Source: Aquila chrysaetos chrysaetos
Lineage: Eukaryota; Chordata; Aves; Accipitriformes; Accipitridae
DNA: 64,000 nt
NCBI RefSeq assembly: GCF_900496995.4
Contig: NC_044009.1
Span: 9,084,001 to 9,148,000 of the forward strand
Direction: 5' to 3'
Shown: piece after piece, positions 48,419 to 60,900 of the stretch
Position numbering within the stretch: the stretch's first letter is position 1
Layout: each line of letters begins with the position of its first letter
Program-made: the position numbers and the translations under genes
Notes under the pieces: generated by a model
Seen by the model: only the letters and a program-made list of their open reading frames with translations
Databases searched by the model: none
What the model was told of the DNA's origin: nothing

Positions 48419-50739
48419 CAAATTGGTGTGTCCTGGCTCCTCGTACTGGATTTTACATTATCCTCTGGGACTGCTGCTTGCTCTGGCCCTTTGGAGCACC
48501 CCAGAGAAAGGTAATGACCCCTTAGCCTCTTTCAACACTCCAAAGACTGAATTACTTTTGGTGGGAGAGGTAAGAAAATTGAATTGCAGTACATGATTTT
48601 CTGGCTTTCCAATAACCCTCTTTGTAAGGTCATCATCTTAGTAACAAGAAAACAGGAAACTGGTAAACACACACAAAAAGCATTCAGATTCTGATTTAAG
48701 GCTGTCACTGTCCTTAACTCCTCAGAGCTAAAAACAGAAAGTTGCCCATTGCCTGGAGGCTGCTGTTGTACCCAAGGGACTGCAGGGCCAGGTAACACAA
48801 GGGAATGAATCTCAGCTTACCGTCCTGCTGCATTTACTGATTTACATGAGTCTTTTGAAACGAACCTTTGAGTAAGTGCAAAATGGGTAGTGATGGAGTG
48901 AGCTCCTCTCACAGAGGCAGGAAGCCTTCCTGGGCTGGGACCTGCACTTACTTCAATGACCACTTTGGATTTTAGCTCCCTTGAGCAGAAAGCTAAGAGT
49001 GCAGGAACAGGAGGGTTGTTGGGCTGCTCCTGTGAGACCCTCTAATCAGCTCTAACAGAAGTGGCATTTACTTAAGAGAGAGAAGTTGGATTCTTCCATT
49101 TTGCTTATCTCTTTCTGTCCACTTTTATTTTTTTTCTACATGCTTTGTTTTAGCTTTTTAGAGTTTGCATAGGATTTGCTTTCTTCTACTTTTGCATGGG
49201 TTGTGCGGATTGGTTTTAGTAAGCTTTATCATCCGTCTGTGCATTGCATTGCACTGCGCTGTCAGAAGAGGGAGCGCAAGGCTGTGGGTTTGTGCCTTTA
49301 AAAAGCAGTGTTATGGTATTGCTTAATTCCTTGGCAGTGCAGCAATAGTTTGTTGGGGTTTTTTTAAAATTTTTTTTTTGAAAGCTAAAAAAAGCCTGCT
49401 CCATGTGCATCCCAAGGAATAATTTCAGGCATGGAATGCATCTTCAAGCTGGCTACTGAGATGCTACTAATCAATGCAGGAAGTAGCTTTTGGCGTTATT
49501 TTATTAATGCCAGCAGGTGTGTTGACCAGCACCTTGTAAAAGCCCTTAACTATGGCAGTGAGAGGTATACCTTTTACTAAGGCCATGGTAGCATTAAAAT
49601 TTTTTCTGTGCCTTGTGATGGACTTTCTGACGATGTGAGATACTGTGGCAGGCTCATAACTGCAAGGGAGGGTTGGTCTCATCTGTGCATCTTTGGAGCA
49701 CCTGTCTCTGTAGCATGTAATTGCTAAAGTGCTCAGTCCTAAATTTCAATTATCTTTTGATAAGCCTAGTGACGTGGATGGCTTTTGAATCTGGATTGAA
49801 GTAATTATATGAATGATGAAGAGAAGTAATTTAATTTGGAAACTCCTTTTTGGTTATGTAGACAGAATTGGGTGTTCCTGTTTCCTCCTCCTCTGTGAAG
49901 AAGTGTTGTTGCTATCAACATATCCTTTTCCTGTTCTAATGTAGCTTAAAGAAAAAGACATGATCCCCTTGAACTGTGGAGGTGTATAAGGACAGAAATA
50001 CCTGGGAAAAGGGTGAAAGAGATGGAACTGGATGGTGGAGTATAATGTTTGGGGCAGACCCGTTGTGGACTTCCTGTACTTGGGAGGTTCAGAAGAAGGG
50101 GCGTCTTTGCTGAAGTGGGTGTCCTGAGAGCGGTCCCAGATGATAACTGCTGCTTAAGGATGAACAGGAGGACATTTATCAACATGTGGTTGAGCAGAGG
50201 CTTAGGAATATTGGGCACTTTTGAAAATGTGACTCAAATTGATTGACTTTGCAGTCTCACTGGAAGTCAGTGGAACTGACTCCTGAGCCACCTTGGTGTT
50301 CTCCCTGGGAAGCTGTCAGGACAAGGCTTAAGATGTCCCTTGATGTTCCTTAAAAGATTCATCATTCTTTTGCAAAGCCCATCTGGAGGGCAGCTAAGAT
50401 GAGCAAAGACCTCTGTCTCCTCTGTCTCCTCTTCTGACTCAAGTGAGCTGGTATTTTGAAATAGGGCAGTGCTCTGGTGGCTCAGGTGTCAGAGACCCCA
50501 GAAGCAGCCCACTTATCTTAAGTTTGAAATTCATAAAAAAACTCCAGTGAGCCTGGGTCCAAAGAGGATGCAGAGAAGCAGCTTTAAGCTGAAAAAGTAA
50601 CAAATGGCTTTTTCTTACCAGTGGTGCTGGCAGAGGTAGATGGCTCATGCTCTGTAAGCAGTCATTGCTGCTGAGGTATTAGTTACCTGCTCTCAGAGAG
50701 ATTCCCAGTTCAGCCCAGTCCCAGACAAATCTCCCAAAA

Positions 50740-50990
50740 GCTGTCTAGAAGATGGCTGGGAAATGAAGCTGGACAAACTCAGGTAAGAAATGAGGCATGT
50801 AATTTAACAGTTAGAAGAACTATGGCAGTGGAGGGTCCTCCCCCTAAAAATCAGGTCTTATCATGACTGGACACCTTGCTGGAAGAGAAACTTTAGCCAA
50901 ACCCAAATTACTGAGTCCAGAAATCTAGGAGGCAGTGATGGATGAAAAATGATGCTGGTGGTGGTCCCTTCTGGCTGTAAGCTTTGAATA
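50740..50990 (+). mobile_element. CR1 LINE 3' fragment, plus strand
   Basis: The stretch starting tggctgggaaatgaagctgg (about 50752) and running through 'ggacaaactcaggtaag' follows the CR1 ORF2 end (LKLDKxRxxxRxxF). The end at about 50960, 'ggtggtcccttctggct', matches the CR1 tail ATGGTCCCTTCTGGCCT. Collinearity of both ends over about 220 bases supports the call. It is heavily decayed. Confidence 0.55.
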
Positions 50991-52829
50991 AAAGCCTGAA
51001 GCGTGTTCTGAGTAGGGGGCAATTGCCTTGAGGATGGTCTTGGCCATCACCCCTTGTTAAAAAATATCTGTTCTCTTTGGCAGTGCTTGATCTTTGGGTC
51101 CCTGTAATTAAAGAAGTAAAATGTATTTAAACAAAGATGTCTGATCTAATTGCTCAGGACACATTTTCCAGTGCTCTGGGTTGCTGTAATAAAGAAGGGG
51201 AGGTGCTGCTAGGCTGCTTAGAGCTTTACTGTTTTGAGCTGTCATGGGCAAATATGTCTTCTATATTCTTGCCAGGAATAGAGGGAGCAGACGGTGCTGC
51301 TGCTTCTTCCAGCTTGCCATGGTGGAAATGATAGGTTTTATGCAGAAAGCTATTCATGGCAAAGTGAACAGACACCTCTTCCAGGACATCAATGTTTCCT
51401 CCTTGTCCTTTTGTAGGAAGAGCCACAGCTATTATTAATTAACCAGCAGACCCAATTTCCTCTCAGATACTGGAAGTCCTTCAGCTCCAGGGAAGGAGTG
51501 GGTGGACTAAAACTGCTATTACATTGAGCATGGCAAAAGAAATGGGTCGTCTTCTTCTCCCACGACCAGCAGCAACTCTGCTCATGGCAGCTTGGTTACT
51601 CTGATCTACAACAGTGTGGGAGGATAGCAGAGCCCACATATTTAATAGGCTAGAAGTGCAGGTGGCCAGCCCTGTGCACGGGTGAGGGGGTGGATCTGGT
51701 ACTTGCAAAGTAGCAGAGATGAGCTGCAGACCAGACAGCCTTTCGCAGCAATGTGCCTGGAGAAGCTCTGGCTCCTGGGAAGTAGGAGGGTGGGGTAGCT
51801 ACTTAGGTTTCCCTGCCTTCCAGAAAAGGACCCACCTACCCTGTGCTCTTGCTTCAAAGGTATTCAGATGGAGAGCATGACATCTCTGCTTTGAGGTGAT
51901 GTCAAAACCATCTGTGATCTTATCCTGATTGAAAAGCAAGTTACATCGTACTTTCTCTTTAAAGCACGGGGGAGCTCTTGGCTGAGCAGGAGAGCTCTCT
52001 TGCATGGGTGGTATCCACCAACCAGTTGCTCAGCCGTCTGTAGCTTTGGTATGAAGTGATGTCTCTTGGCTCCTCCTGTCTTCCCACAGCTACCACAGGC
52101 AGTGCCATGCAGAAGGACAGCTGGAGACCTGCCCGCCTGTGGGCATGAGGTCCTGCTTCCCACAGAGTCTGAGCTCCAGAGGGGTTGGCGCCTTGTGGGA
52201 GCGAGACGCCAGCTCAACCTGCGCCCAGCGTCTGCTTGCAACTTGCAATTTGGTGCAAGTTGGAAGTTGTTCTGAGCCTGCTTTTGTGCAAGACAGCGCT
52301 TCAAGGTGGTGTATGAGCATTGGCTCATTAAAGCTTGTGCCCTGATGATAGGCAATATTACTCCTATTCTTTACAAGAGAGTGGGAAGCTGAGTGCAAAG
52401 ATGTTAAGCAGTTGAAGGTCATGTAAATCGTGTCTATCCAGGTGCTCTTCCTCTAGTGCTCATGCTGTTTTGTTTCAGCATCATTGCCAGCACCAGTGTT
52501 AGACATCCTAGTGTGTAGACAAGGCAGTAACATCTTTATCTTGTCTAGTTTAGATAAAAACACCAGATAGCCCGCTGATAAAAATTCCGTTGGCAGATGT
52601 CCTATCTGTTCTCCCTCCTGTAATGGGGGCAGGGGTGAGGAAGTAAAAGTGAGGTTCTGGTGTATGGGATTAGGGCTGTAGACTTCTGCAAGAAATTACA
52701 GCTTGGGGGAAAAGACTTGTAAATTGATGAGTTACGACTGTGGTGTGCTGAGAAGGGAGGTGCTGAAGGCCCTGGGCTGCAAGCAGACCTCTATCTCTAA
52801 TGCTTGCATGCCCCTGCTGATCTTAGTAG

Positions 52830-53020
52830 TGACATGGAGAGATTTAACTGGTCCCAAACCACCTAGTGCTTTGCATGTCAAAACCAACACCTCAGATTCT
52901 CTTCTGTGTTTGGTAGATAGTCTGAACAGATCTTCCTGCCCTTTCAGAAACCAGCTGTTGAATTTGGCATCAGCTCCAGCTTCTGGATGCAGGCAAAGCC
53001 TGGCACTGCAGTGCCTGATC
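52830..53020. mobile_element. Possible ancient LINE remnant
   Basis: The segments 'ctagtgctttgcatgtcaaa' followed by 'accaacacct' (about 52860-52892) and 'cagctccagcttctggatg' (about 52970-52989) recall, in the same order and spacing, an old amniote LINE sequence (GTAGTGC.TTGTAGGTCA.AACCAACACCT ... AGCTTC.GGAT). The family and strand are uncertain. Confidence 0.3.
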
Positions 53021-53333
53021 TGAAGAGCATTCACACCTCCTTTAGTTGTATGGTAGGAGGCACATCAGGAAGTCTCTTCTCCCTTTTTTATAGCTCCTGG
53101 GACTCAGTACTCATTTCCAAGCTCTTTCTGATGTATTTATATTTGAACAGTATCTAGACTTTTCAGCTCTAGTAGGGTAAGTTGATGAATTTGGGGAGTG
53201 TGAGTTCAGAATGGGGCCTCTTGCTGGAACCACTGAACTGCAGCATAGTAAACTACTAGGAGGTGTAACCTGAAAAGTAATTTTTGCTTACTCTTTCTTT
53301 CTGTCTGGCTAGTATCTGAGCAAAGTGCTAACA

Positions 53334-53336
<3 letters not shown>

Positions 53337-53375
<39 letters not shown>
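53337..53375 (+). repeat. T39 homopolymer in the exon 2 splice acceptor
   Basis: Thirty-nine consecutive T lie between the branch-point-like TGCTAAC (53326-53332) and the first AG (53381-53382). It would act as an extreme polypyrimidine tract. Homopolymers of this length are unstable and error-prone in sequencing, so the exact length should not be trusted. Confidence 0.85.
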
Positions 53376-53380
<5 letters not shown>

Positions 53381-53443
53381 AGCTGGGCTTTGTGAAAGCA
53401 GTGTGGAGTCCACAGCAAGAGGAAGCCAGTAGACCCTGGTGCC

Positions 53444-54170
53444 ATGGAGCTTCCCAGTTACAGCAAGCAGCTGCTGCAGCAGCTGTACGCTCTCTGCAAA
53501 GAGCAGCAGTTCTGCGATTGCACCATCTTCATTGGAAATGTTCATTTTAGAGCACACAAGGTGGTTTTGGCTGCTGCCAGCCTGCTTTTTAAATCCTTGT
53601 TGGACAGCACGGACACCATCTCCATCGATGCTTCTGTGATGACTCCTGAGGAGTTTGCACTCCTGCTGGAGATGATGTACAGTGGCAAACTCCCCTTGGG
53701 GAAACACAATTTTACCAAAGTTATCTCTGTGGCAGATAGTCTGCAGATGTTTGATGTGGCTGTTAGTTGCAAAAACCTCCTCAGGGACCTCATCAGCTGT
53801 TCTGCTCAGGACCAGGTAGTGAGAGAAGTCTCCAGCCAGGCAGCAGACTCATCTGGAAACCATGGTGAAGCTAATAACCTGCCCTGGTCTGAAAAACCTG
53901 ATGAAGGAGAAACAGATATCCTCCTTCCTCAGAGAGTTTCCCCTTTTCCTGGCCCTCTAGAAGCAGAAATGGAAGCAGATGTTTCTCCTGGCCAGGAACT
54001 TGCCGTGAATCACACCTGGGTTCAGCAGAACACGATGTTGAGTGACTCCAGATCCCTCCAGGAGGATTCAGGCTTTTGTCCTGATCAGCCTGCCTGTGCC
54101 AGCCAGGGTGGCTGTGTGGAAGAGGAGCTTGCTGAGCCTCCGGATGAGAAAGGAGGAGCGAGGGATTTAG
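53444..54170 (+). CDS. ZBTB40: ZBTB40, first coding exon: BTB/POZ domain and acidic linker
   Basis: This encodes residues 1-242 of zinc finger and BTB domain-containing protein 40, a nuclear DNA-binding protein. The start is chosen because MELPSYSKQLLQQLY matches the conserved ZBTB40 N-terminus and has a strong Kozak context (GCCATGG). The BTB domain, which mediates dimerisation and co-repressor binding, covers about residues 14-117. FCDC (23-26), FRAHK (35-39) and LAAAS (42-46) are intact, and DSLQMFDVAVSCKNLL closes the domain. The rest is an acidic, Ser/Pro-rich linker that is poorly conserved across species. The donor TTAG|GTGAGA ends the exon in phase 1. The frame stays open into the intron to a stop at 54404-54406. 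The mammalian protein is about 1,240 residues with about a dozen C2H2 fingers, which lie outside this window. Confidence 0.95.
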
Positions 54171-54798
54171 GTGAGACTTTACAGGTCTGGGCTCAGTATT
54201 GCCTCTTATTTGCAACTGCGTTGACTCACGTTTTTCTTTTACAGGGCCTCTTTTCCTCCCTGTTTGTTCTTTTTAGTTTGCCCTGGGTTGGGAGCAGCAC
54301 CAACATGTACCCCTTTTCTGCAGGGACTTTCTTCCTTTTGCACTGTGCAATACTCTCCTTTGGCCTTTGCAGTTGCTTGTCGCTCACCACTTTGACAGAG
54401 CCGTAGTGAGCAAAACTCTTCTTACTCATGCATGTGATTGCATCTGACGTACAGTGGGATCTGCGTTAGTGCAGGACATGAGGTTGATAAGACAATCTGT
54501 ATAACAGTAAGTGAACAGAGTTGCCTGCTAATGCTACCTTATCCTTTAAACTCCTGTTCAGCATGGGAGGAAAACAGAGACTGTACTGGGTTTAAAATAA
54601 ATGTTCCATTTATAACTGGTGTTAAATAAACTGTTGGTTTTCCCTCCAGGCAGCGTGATATCTTTGGAAGGGATTTGTGAGTCACAGTTTCCCTATTACA
54701 GCCAACGTGCTGGTTACAAACTGATGCCTTTCAATCACATCATACTTTCTGTGAATCCCTTCAATTAGCAAATAACTTGTCTTGTTTCTCTCACACAG
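54171..54798 (+). other. ZBTB40: ZBTB40 intron 2, with intronic poly(A) signals
   Basis: This 628-base intron has GTGAGA at its start and a pyrimidine-rich acceptor ending cacag at its end. The exon 2 frame reads through for 78 further codons, mostly hydrophobic because the DNA is T-rich, to TAG at 54404-54406. Two AATAAA signals follow at 54596-54601 and 54625-54630, with a GT/T-rich stretch after the second. Together these could make a short polyadenylated mRNA for a BTB-only protein. Confidence 0.5.
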
Positions 54799-54932
54799 CA
54801 GCAGAGAGCAAAAGCTGTAAACTGGATTTCTTTCTTCAGTATGAAAGTGTTTTCTCAGAGGCCCTTTCTGATAACCGAGCTGTGCTGAAAAGACTAGAAG
54901 AGTGCAGAGAAATTGATGCCTCTCAAAAGGAG
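54799..54932 (+). CDS. ZBTB40: ZBTB40 coding exon: first half of helical module 1
   Basis: This encodes residues 243-287. It enters in phase 1, using the G left by the previous exon, and leaves in phase 0 at GGAG|GTAGGT. The sequence LDFFLQYESVFSEAL, then VLKRLEECREI, then ASQKE aligns with the ZBTB40 segment after the linker, and is the first half of a helical module that recurs in this protein. The acceptor is a CAGCAGCAG triplet (AG at 54797-54798, 54800-54801, 54803-54804). I chose the first AG. The others keep the frame and would drop one or two alanines. The module has no known catalytic residues. Confidence 0.92.
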
Positions 54933-57900
54933 GTAGGTGTGTTTACTTGGGTAAATGATACAAGTTTTTTTTTTTTGTACCCTGCTGAGGGCTAGAATAG
55001 TTTGTGCCCTGTTTAGGAAATTGTTTCATGGGCAACTGGGGCTCTGGTGCCTGGTTGGTTGAAGGACAACACATGCTTACCTGAATAACGCCCTGGAGAG
55101 AAGCATCTGTAAGAGCAAGCTGCTCGTGCACATAGGTGAGGAAGTATATGTCCTGCCCTGAAGATATCTTCGTTGTGTTGTAGAAGAGCTCCAGCACTGA
55201 TTTCTGTCCTCCTGTTTATGGCATTTGCTTTGGGAACTGTATTGACTTGTAAACGACTGACATATGAGATCCCAAAATAGACTTCCCGAGCCCTCAGCGA
55301 GGGCTTGCTGCGGAGCATCTGCTCCACTCTGCGTATGGCAGGCTGCTTGTGGGGAGCGTTGCGGGGGGGGGGCTATGGGTGCCACCCCGCTGAGCTTCTC
55401 CTGGCAATGTGCCGCTTTAAAAGCAGTCGTCGCTGATGAATGATGCTCGAGTTACTGTTGGAGGGGATATTTGAGTCTGGTGCTTGGTTAATCCTGAAGG
55501 ATACTGATACTCTGGGCTGTGAACAATGGTAAACAGATACCAGCTGTCGTACCGGCTCAGAGCCACTGCAGAAACAGCAGGTTACGTCCGTATTGGTGTA
55601 GCAGTTGTGCAGGACACAGAGCTTGGAAATGATTGTGGCGGGTCCAGGAGGGCACTCATGCTGGCTGCGTGCTGCTGCATGATCGCAGGGTCTACGGAAA
55701 AAGCTGTGGCCACTATGGAGCGAGGATGGGACTGTACTTGCTCTCCTCACCCCGGCTGTTTTGGATAGAGTGTTTCTCATACCAGGCTGCATGAACTGCC
55801 CTGCGTACCTTTTCTGTATGTGGAAAAATGAGAGTGCGACTGTTTTATTGCCAGCTCTTCAGTGGCTTCGTGGTTAGCTGACCTTTTGAAGCCAAGAAAT
55901 GCTATTCCTTCAGTTGGGGGGCTGCAGTGCTATCTAGGTTTCCATGCGCTTGCTGGCCAGGAAGCTGTCTGGATTCAAGTCACTCGGTCCCCAGTATGAC
56001 TATGGGACATGGGAAATTTTGGCCGTGGTGGTGGTCTGCTTTTAAAAACCCAAGGCAACATGCTTATTAGAAAAAAACCTGTATGACAGCAGGGAGGAGA
56101 ATTCCCTTGAGTCAGGGAGTGCAGGTTTCTTCTCTGATGAGCCTTTAAATGTTCACAGAGGGAAGCCTGTGTTCCCGTAGCTGCTGACCTTCCTAATGGT
56201 GTTGAACTTAACATCTCTGGGGCTTTAGGAGGGAAATGTGGGTCCTAATTCATGTTTGTAGCAGCAAGCCCAAGCCTGACTGGGCTGACAAGCACCTGTG
56301 AGTGCATTGCTGTCAGCATGCCTGTGCACCTTGAGAAAGATTAGGTTTTTGTACATTTGTTCATCATCCTGATCGGAAAAATATGTCAGTTTTAAGCTTT
56401 TACCTATTCTGCACCTTGGCAATTGGAGCAGAGCTGGGGAGGGTGCTGTGTGATGTGGATGGGTGCTGCCAGAAGGGATTTGGCAGCTCCATGCACCCAT
56501 GCCAGCAGGCATCACCCGTACTGGCATGCCTTCCCTTGCCCGGTTGTGCTGCCTCCACGGTCACAGGGCAGAACTGCACCAGCAGAGTGCCCAGGCAGGC
56601 GTGCTGACTTGCTTTTGCTCTGCATAAAGGCCCATTTTCTATTGCTTTGCAGTAACTGTTGTTTTGTGTTTCTTCAGCACCTCCAAGACCCAGCAGGTGA
56701 GGTTTGCAGACCTGTGCCTAGCCCTTTATGCTCCCAAATGAGCTGTTGCAGCAGGAGCCAAGCGAGAGGTTGTGGAGCTCAGAGACAGTTTGGGTGTCTG
56801 ACCACAAAACGGCAGCTGGACAACTTCTCTGCAGCTATAAATAAACGCTGAATAAATGAGAAATGGATTTTCTCTAAGCCTTCCTGAAAAATCACTTCTC
56901 AGCTGTGACAAGCATGAAAAGTGTCAGCCCCAGGGCAGTGGGGGGCACAGACTGCAGCCTGTTGTAAGCAAGGGCTCAGCCACATCTGTCCCTCTCTGAG
57001 CTCCCATCTGGGACATGTGGAGCCACAGGACCTGTGGGCACCGGCACTGCGCCTGGGCTCTGTTTCCAGCAGACAGAGTAGCTTTTTCCCACAAGGGCCC
57101 AGTATTTTCTTCGGGAGAAACACAGTGGTGTGTTTTCAAAGTCATGCTTAAAGTGCAAGTTCAGCTCCAAAGAGCCCAGCTTGGGATGCGTAATTAAGGC
57201 TGAGATGGTGCCAGTGGTAGGCGTCAATGGATTATTTTTTTTTTCTCCCTCCTTCTCCCCCTCCCCACCCTTTTTTTTTTATTATTTTGTCAGTCATTTG
57301 CTTGAAGTCTTTTAGGTGCCTCAGAGCAAGTAAAAGTCGGTCTGGCAGCCGGTGAGATGCTGTTTCTTTGTACTAAGCAGTCTTGCTGGGTGTGCTTGCC
57401 CTGCTGCAAGGGAGATCTCCCATCCCTCCTGCATGTCCTTCTGCTCAGGAGCCTTTTGTGGGTGGCTTATCTCTATAGGCAAGCAGCGATGTGTTTTGGA
57501 CAGCAAAGCCTGGGCAGCGTGGGGGCTTACGGGTGTTCATGGGGGTTTTGCAAGCCTGCCTGTTGACACTGAGGCTGTCCCAGTGTTCAGGCTCCCTTTG
57601 GTTTCAGTGGGATTTTGCCTTGGATGTAGCCTCTGTATTTCTATTCCTTTGCTTGTGAGCTTGTACCTGCATGGGTGCCTTGTTCCCCACAGTGCTCCTG
57701 TCTGCTCCCCTCTGGTGTTGCTGCCTTATTTCCTGCTACCTCCAGCAGAGATTTGTTAGGTCGTGAGGTTTTTCCCTAAGGAGGTTTGTGGTGCAGGGCT
57801 TGCTTTTGTGAGAATTGTTGCCTCTCTCCAAGTTTGATGTTACGTTCTGCTCCCTGGGCTGAAAAATGCAGATTAGTTGCTTTTCTATTTAGGGAGATAT

Positions 57901-60900
57901 GATTTTTGAGGTTGTTTTTGTTTTAGAGTCTCTCTGTGTATCTCACATAAACTATTCCTATTTAATTTGGTTCTAGCCTGGGTGAAACCTGCTTGGAAAT
58001 GAGAACAAGACTGAAATTGCAGTAATTTGGGTAAGCGTAGAAGAGCTTTGCTGGTGTCAAGTCTTATCTTCCTGTGCTCTCTTAGAGAAACTCAATTCAA
58101 ATTATTGCACAGCTCATTTGTTCCCTCTACTACTGGGTTCAGATGAAGTGGGGGAGCGTTGATTCTCCCACGTAGAATAAATGTCACTGTGCTTGTGGAT
58201 CATTTCCATTGCCTATGGGCCTGTCCAATTATTGTCGTCCTTCGTTTGCAGCTGCAGGGATTTCTGGATGCGGCAGAAGAAAGAAGTTTCCCGTTATCTT
58301 CTGCATCCTGATTAGGAGTGATGGGTTGTGAGGGTTTTATTTTGTAGTGGCAGAGCTGGAGAACTTTTTTTCCCCCTGTTCTGGTGTACTTGTGTGGAAG
58401 TTTGGGCTGAGCTTTTGTTCCTGTTGCAGGGAGCAAGCAGGGGTCAGCATTCTCCATGGAGCGTTGCTGTTACTGGGGTGTCCCTCGTCAGTGACGTACA
58501 AATGCAGGCTTGAAAAAAAAGCACTTCAGATTTCTGAACTAGAAATGGGAACGTAGTTTTTCTGATTATTGTACACACAGTGATAATTGATTGACTTCAT
58601 GGTGCAGTCATAGCCTAGGAGCTTCTCTGTTGTCCATATGTATAGAGCCCCTCCCTGTGCTGTCCATGCCATCGATGCTGCAGGCAGCAGCTTTGTCCAT
58701 GCAGGTTTCCAGTGGCTTTTTTTATATTTGCCTCACCTTATGTACATGGAAAATTAACCAGTAAAAAAATCCAAAGCAGCTCATGTTCATAGAGGACTGA
58801 TGATTATATCTCTGGAAGTTTCCCCACGGTGCCCAGCCTCCTGCCATCAGGGACTTTGCAGCTTGCTGAATGGCCAGTGCAGCTCTCCTCAGGGAACGGA
58901 GGTGGCACTGAGGTACTGGCACAGGATTTACCACGTTCAGGGGTGAGTCTTGTAACTGAATGTGCCTCAGCTTGTGAGGGAGGGGTCTGAAGGGAGCTAG
59001 CTTCTTCTGTCACCCTAAACTCCATGGCTTTCCAGTCTGTCTCTTGCAGATCCTTCCCCACCACACTTTGAGTGCTTGCATTTGCTCTAAAGGTGATGCT
59101 TGAGAGAGATCACTCAGTAATAGTCAGTGAAGTGGCTTTTTGCTGAGATGTGCTCTCATGATGAGAGCAGGAGCATGGATAAGGCATGAAAAGCCATAAC
59201 CCTGCTCACCCACCTGCAGAGAAGAGGCTAGTGGCCAGCTGGGCTAGTGGCTGCACTGAACAGCCCTCCTTCTCTTCCCACATCCCTCTTTAGTCTCAGT
59301 TATGGGGCATCACACTCTCGGGTGGGATGTGCATTACTTGCCCATCTGGTTGAGGTCCTCTCTGGGTCCCAGGACATCCCTCAGGTTGGTACACCAACTG
59401 AGTTCAGCCCAGCCCAGGCTCAGGGTCACTCCCTACAGGGCCAGCCACCAGCTGCTCTTTGAGCATCCCTGTCCCCACCCAAAAAACTTAATCTCACAAT
59501 CATGTTGGAGCGGGAGGTGGAGGTCTTGGAGGCAGTGGCTTACTAGGAGTGTTGTAGATTGGTGTGAGGAGGGAAATGAGTGGCTGGGAGGACACAGTGT
59601 TAACTCAGCTCTTGCACATTTCAAAAGCAGGTTGTAGCTCTGCACGAGCAGCCTTGTGCGTCTTCCCACCCAAAGCAGCAGGTTACGTTGGAAAGAGCAA
59701 GAAATAATAAGGAGCGATGGGGCAGAGCAGGAGATCCTGCGATGGGGCAAAGGGACATGGCAGTGTAGGAATTGATTGTATTAGGAAAGAAATCTGGAAA
59801 AATGTGGAAGATGTGCAGATGATATGGAGATAGGAGACCTACCTCCTGGGGCGTTACCTGCAGAGATTCCTGTTCAGAGTTTGCCTTGGGGCTGCTGTGG
59901 AAATGGGGAGGTTTGAGATGAACTGGGAGGGCTGTTTCATGGTGTGTGACCGTTGTGGTACTGAGTTAGGAGTGTTGTGGCCACCAGAACTGACATCCTC
60001 AACTGGGACCAAACTTCTTGGTGGACATTGAACCTATTTGGTGGCACAGCTCAAGCTTAATCTAGGTCTCAGTGACTTGGTTTCCCTGCTCAAGGAGATG
60101 GTCTTTTGCTCCAGTCTGGAAGCTGGATATCTGCTAATTTGTGCCAGTTTGGCCATGAAGGGTTTTGCAAGTGTCCCAGGCAGTGAAAGCCTAATGGATC
60201 AGGCTGTAATGTGTGGGCATATTATGACTAAGTGGAAGCTGGAATACCAGTATTTCTCCGTTTTTTTCCAGGATCTCTGGGAATTGTTAGTGCTTCGAAG
60301 TAAGTCTAAAATGTACTGTGTGCTCTTTCAAAACAATGCTAAAAGGCTGTTGTTCCCACTGAGCAATGTGTCCAAGGAAAGGTCTTCCGGAACGAGACTA
60401 TAAATAGCAGAGCCCTTCAGTTTCTGAAAACTCATTTCCATTAACCAGATCTATGCACTGAGGAAGAGATGTTATCTGGAGCCCTGGGTAGCAATGCTGT
60501 GCTGATTTTAATTAAAAAAAAAATATTAAAAAGAAAAAAAACCAGTGCAACAATGCAAGTTACTTTTCATCTATATTAGTAAAACCATGTATTTGACAGG
60601 GTGCTGAGCACCTTTAGGATGGTGAGAGTCAAGATTTTTTGTGTTTTACAGGATCATTTTGATCTGGAAGGGGCCACGCATGCAAACCTTGACAACAAAC
60701 ATGATCTGGTTATCAAGTCTCATTACAAATTAATGTTTGCATTAAAAAAATACCTTTAAGCTTGTTCTTCAGCATGTCTGTGGCATCTCCTTTCTTCCTT
60801 CATAACAGAGCCCTTCATGTCCATGTCTCTCTGTTCAGCAGGAAAAATGCCGTTAGCGGGTAGGAGCTGGGACCCCTGCAGCTTCCCCTCTGTGGATACT

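Larger units (their letters stand above)
45857..53382 (+). other. ZBTB40: ZBTB40 intron 1 (predicted)
   Basis: About 7.5 kb lie between the exon 1 donor and the first AG after the T tract before the coding exon. The intron holds a CR1 tail (about 46.75-46.86 kb), a large inverted repeat (48229-48418), a CR1 3' fragment (50.74-50.99 kb), a possible older LINE piece (52.83-53.02 kb) and a T18 run near 47880. A near-perfect branch-point match, TGCTAAC (53326-53332), precedes a 39-base T tract. I see no coding exon, though further untranslated exons cannot be excluded. Confidence 0.55.

Noticed and set aside
53309..53707. 132-codon minus-strand frame with a poly-Lys stretch
   Set aside because: It is the complement of ZBTB40 coding exon 2, and the Lys run is the complement of the T39 tract.
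54943..55500. Minus-strand open frames in intron 3 of ZBTB40
   Set aside because: They have no promoter, no conserved motif and no splice structure. They look like chance frames.
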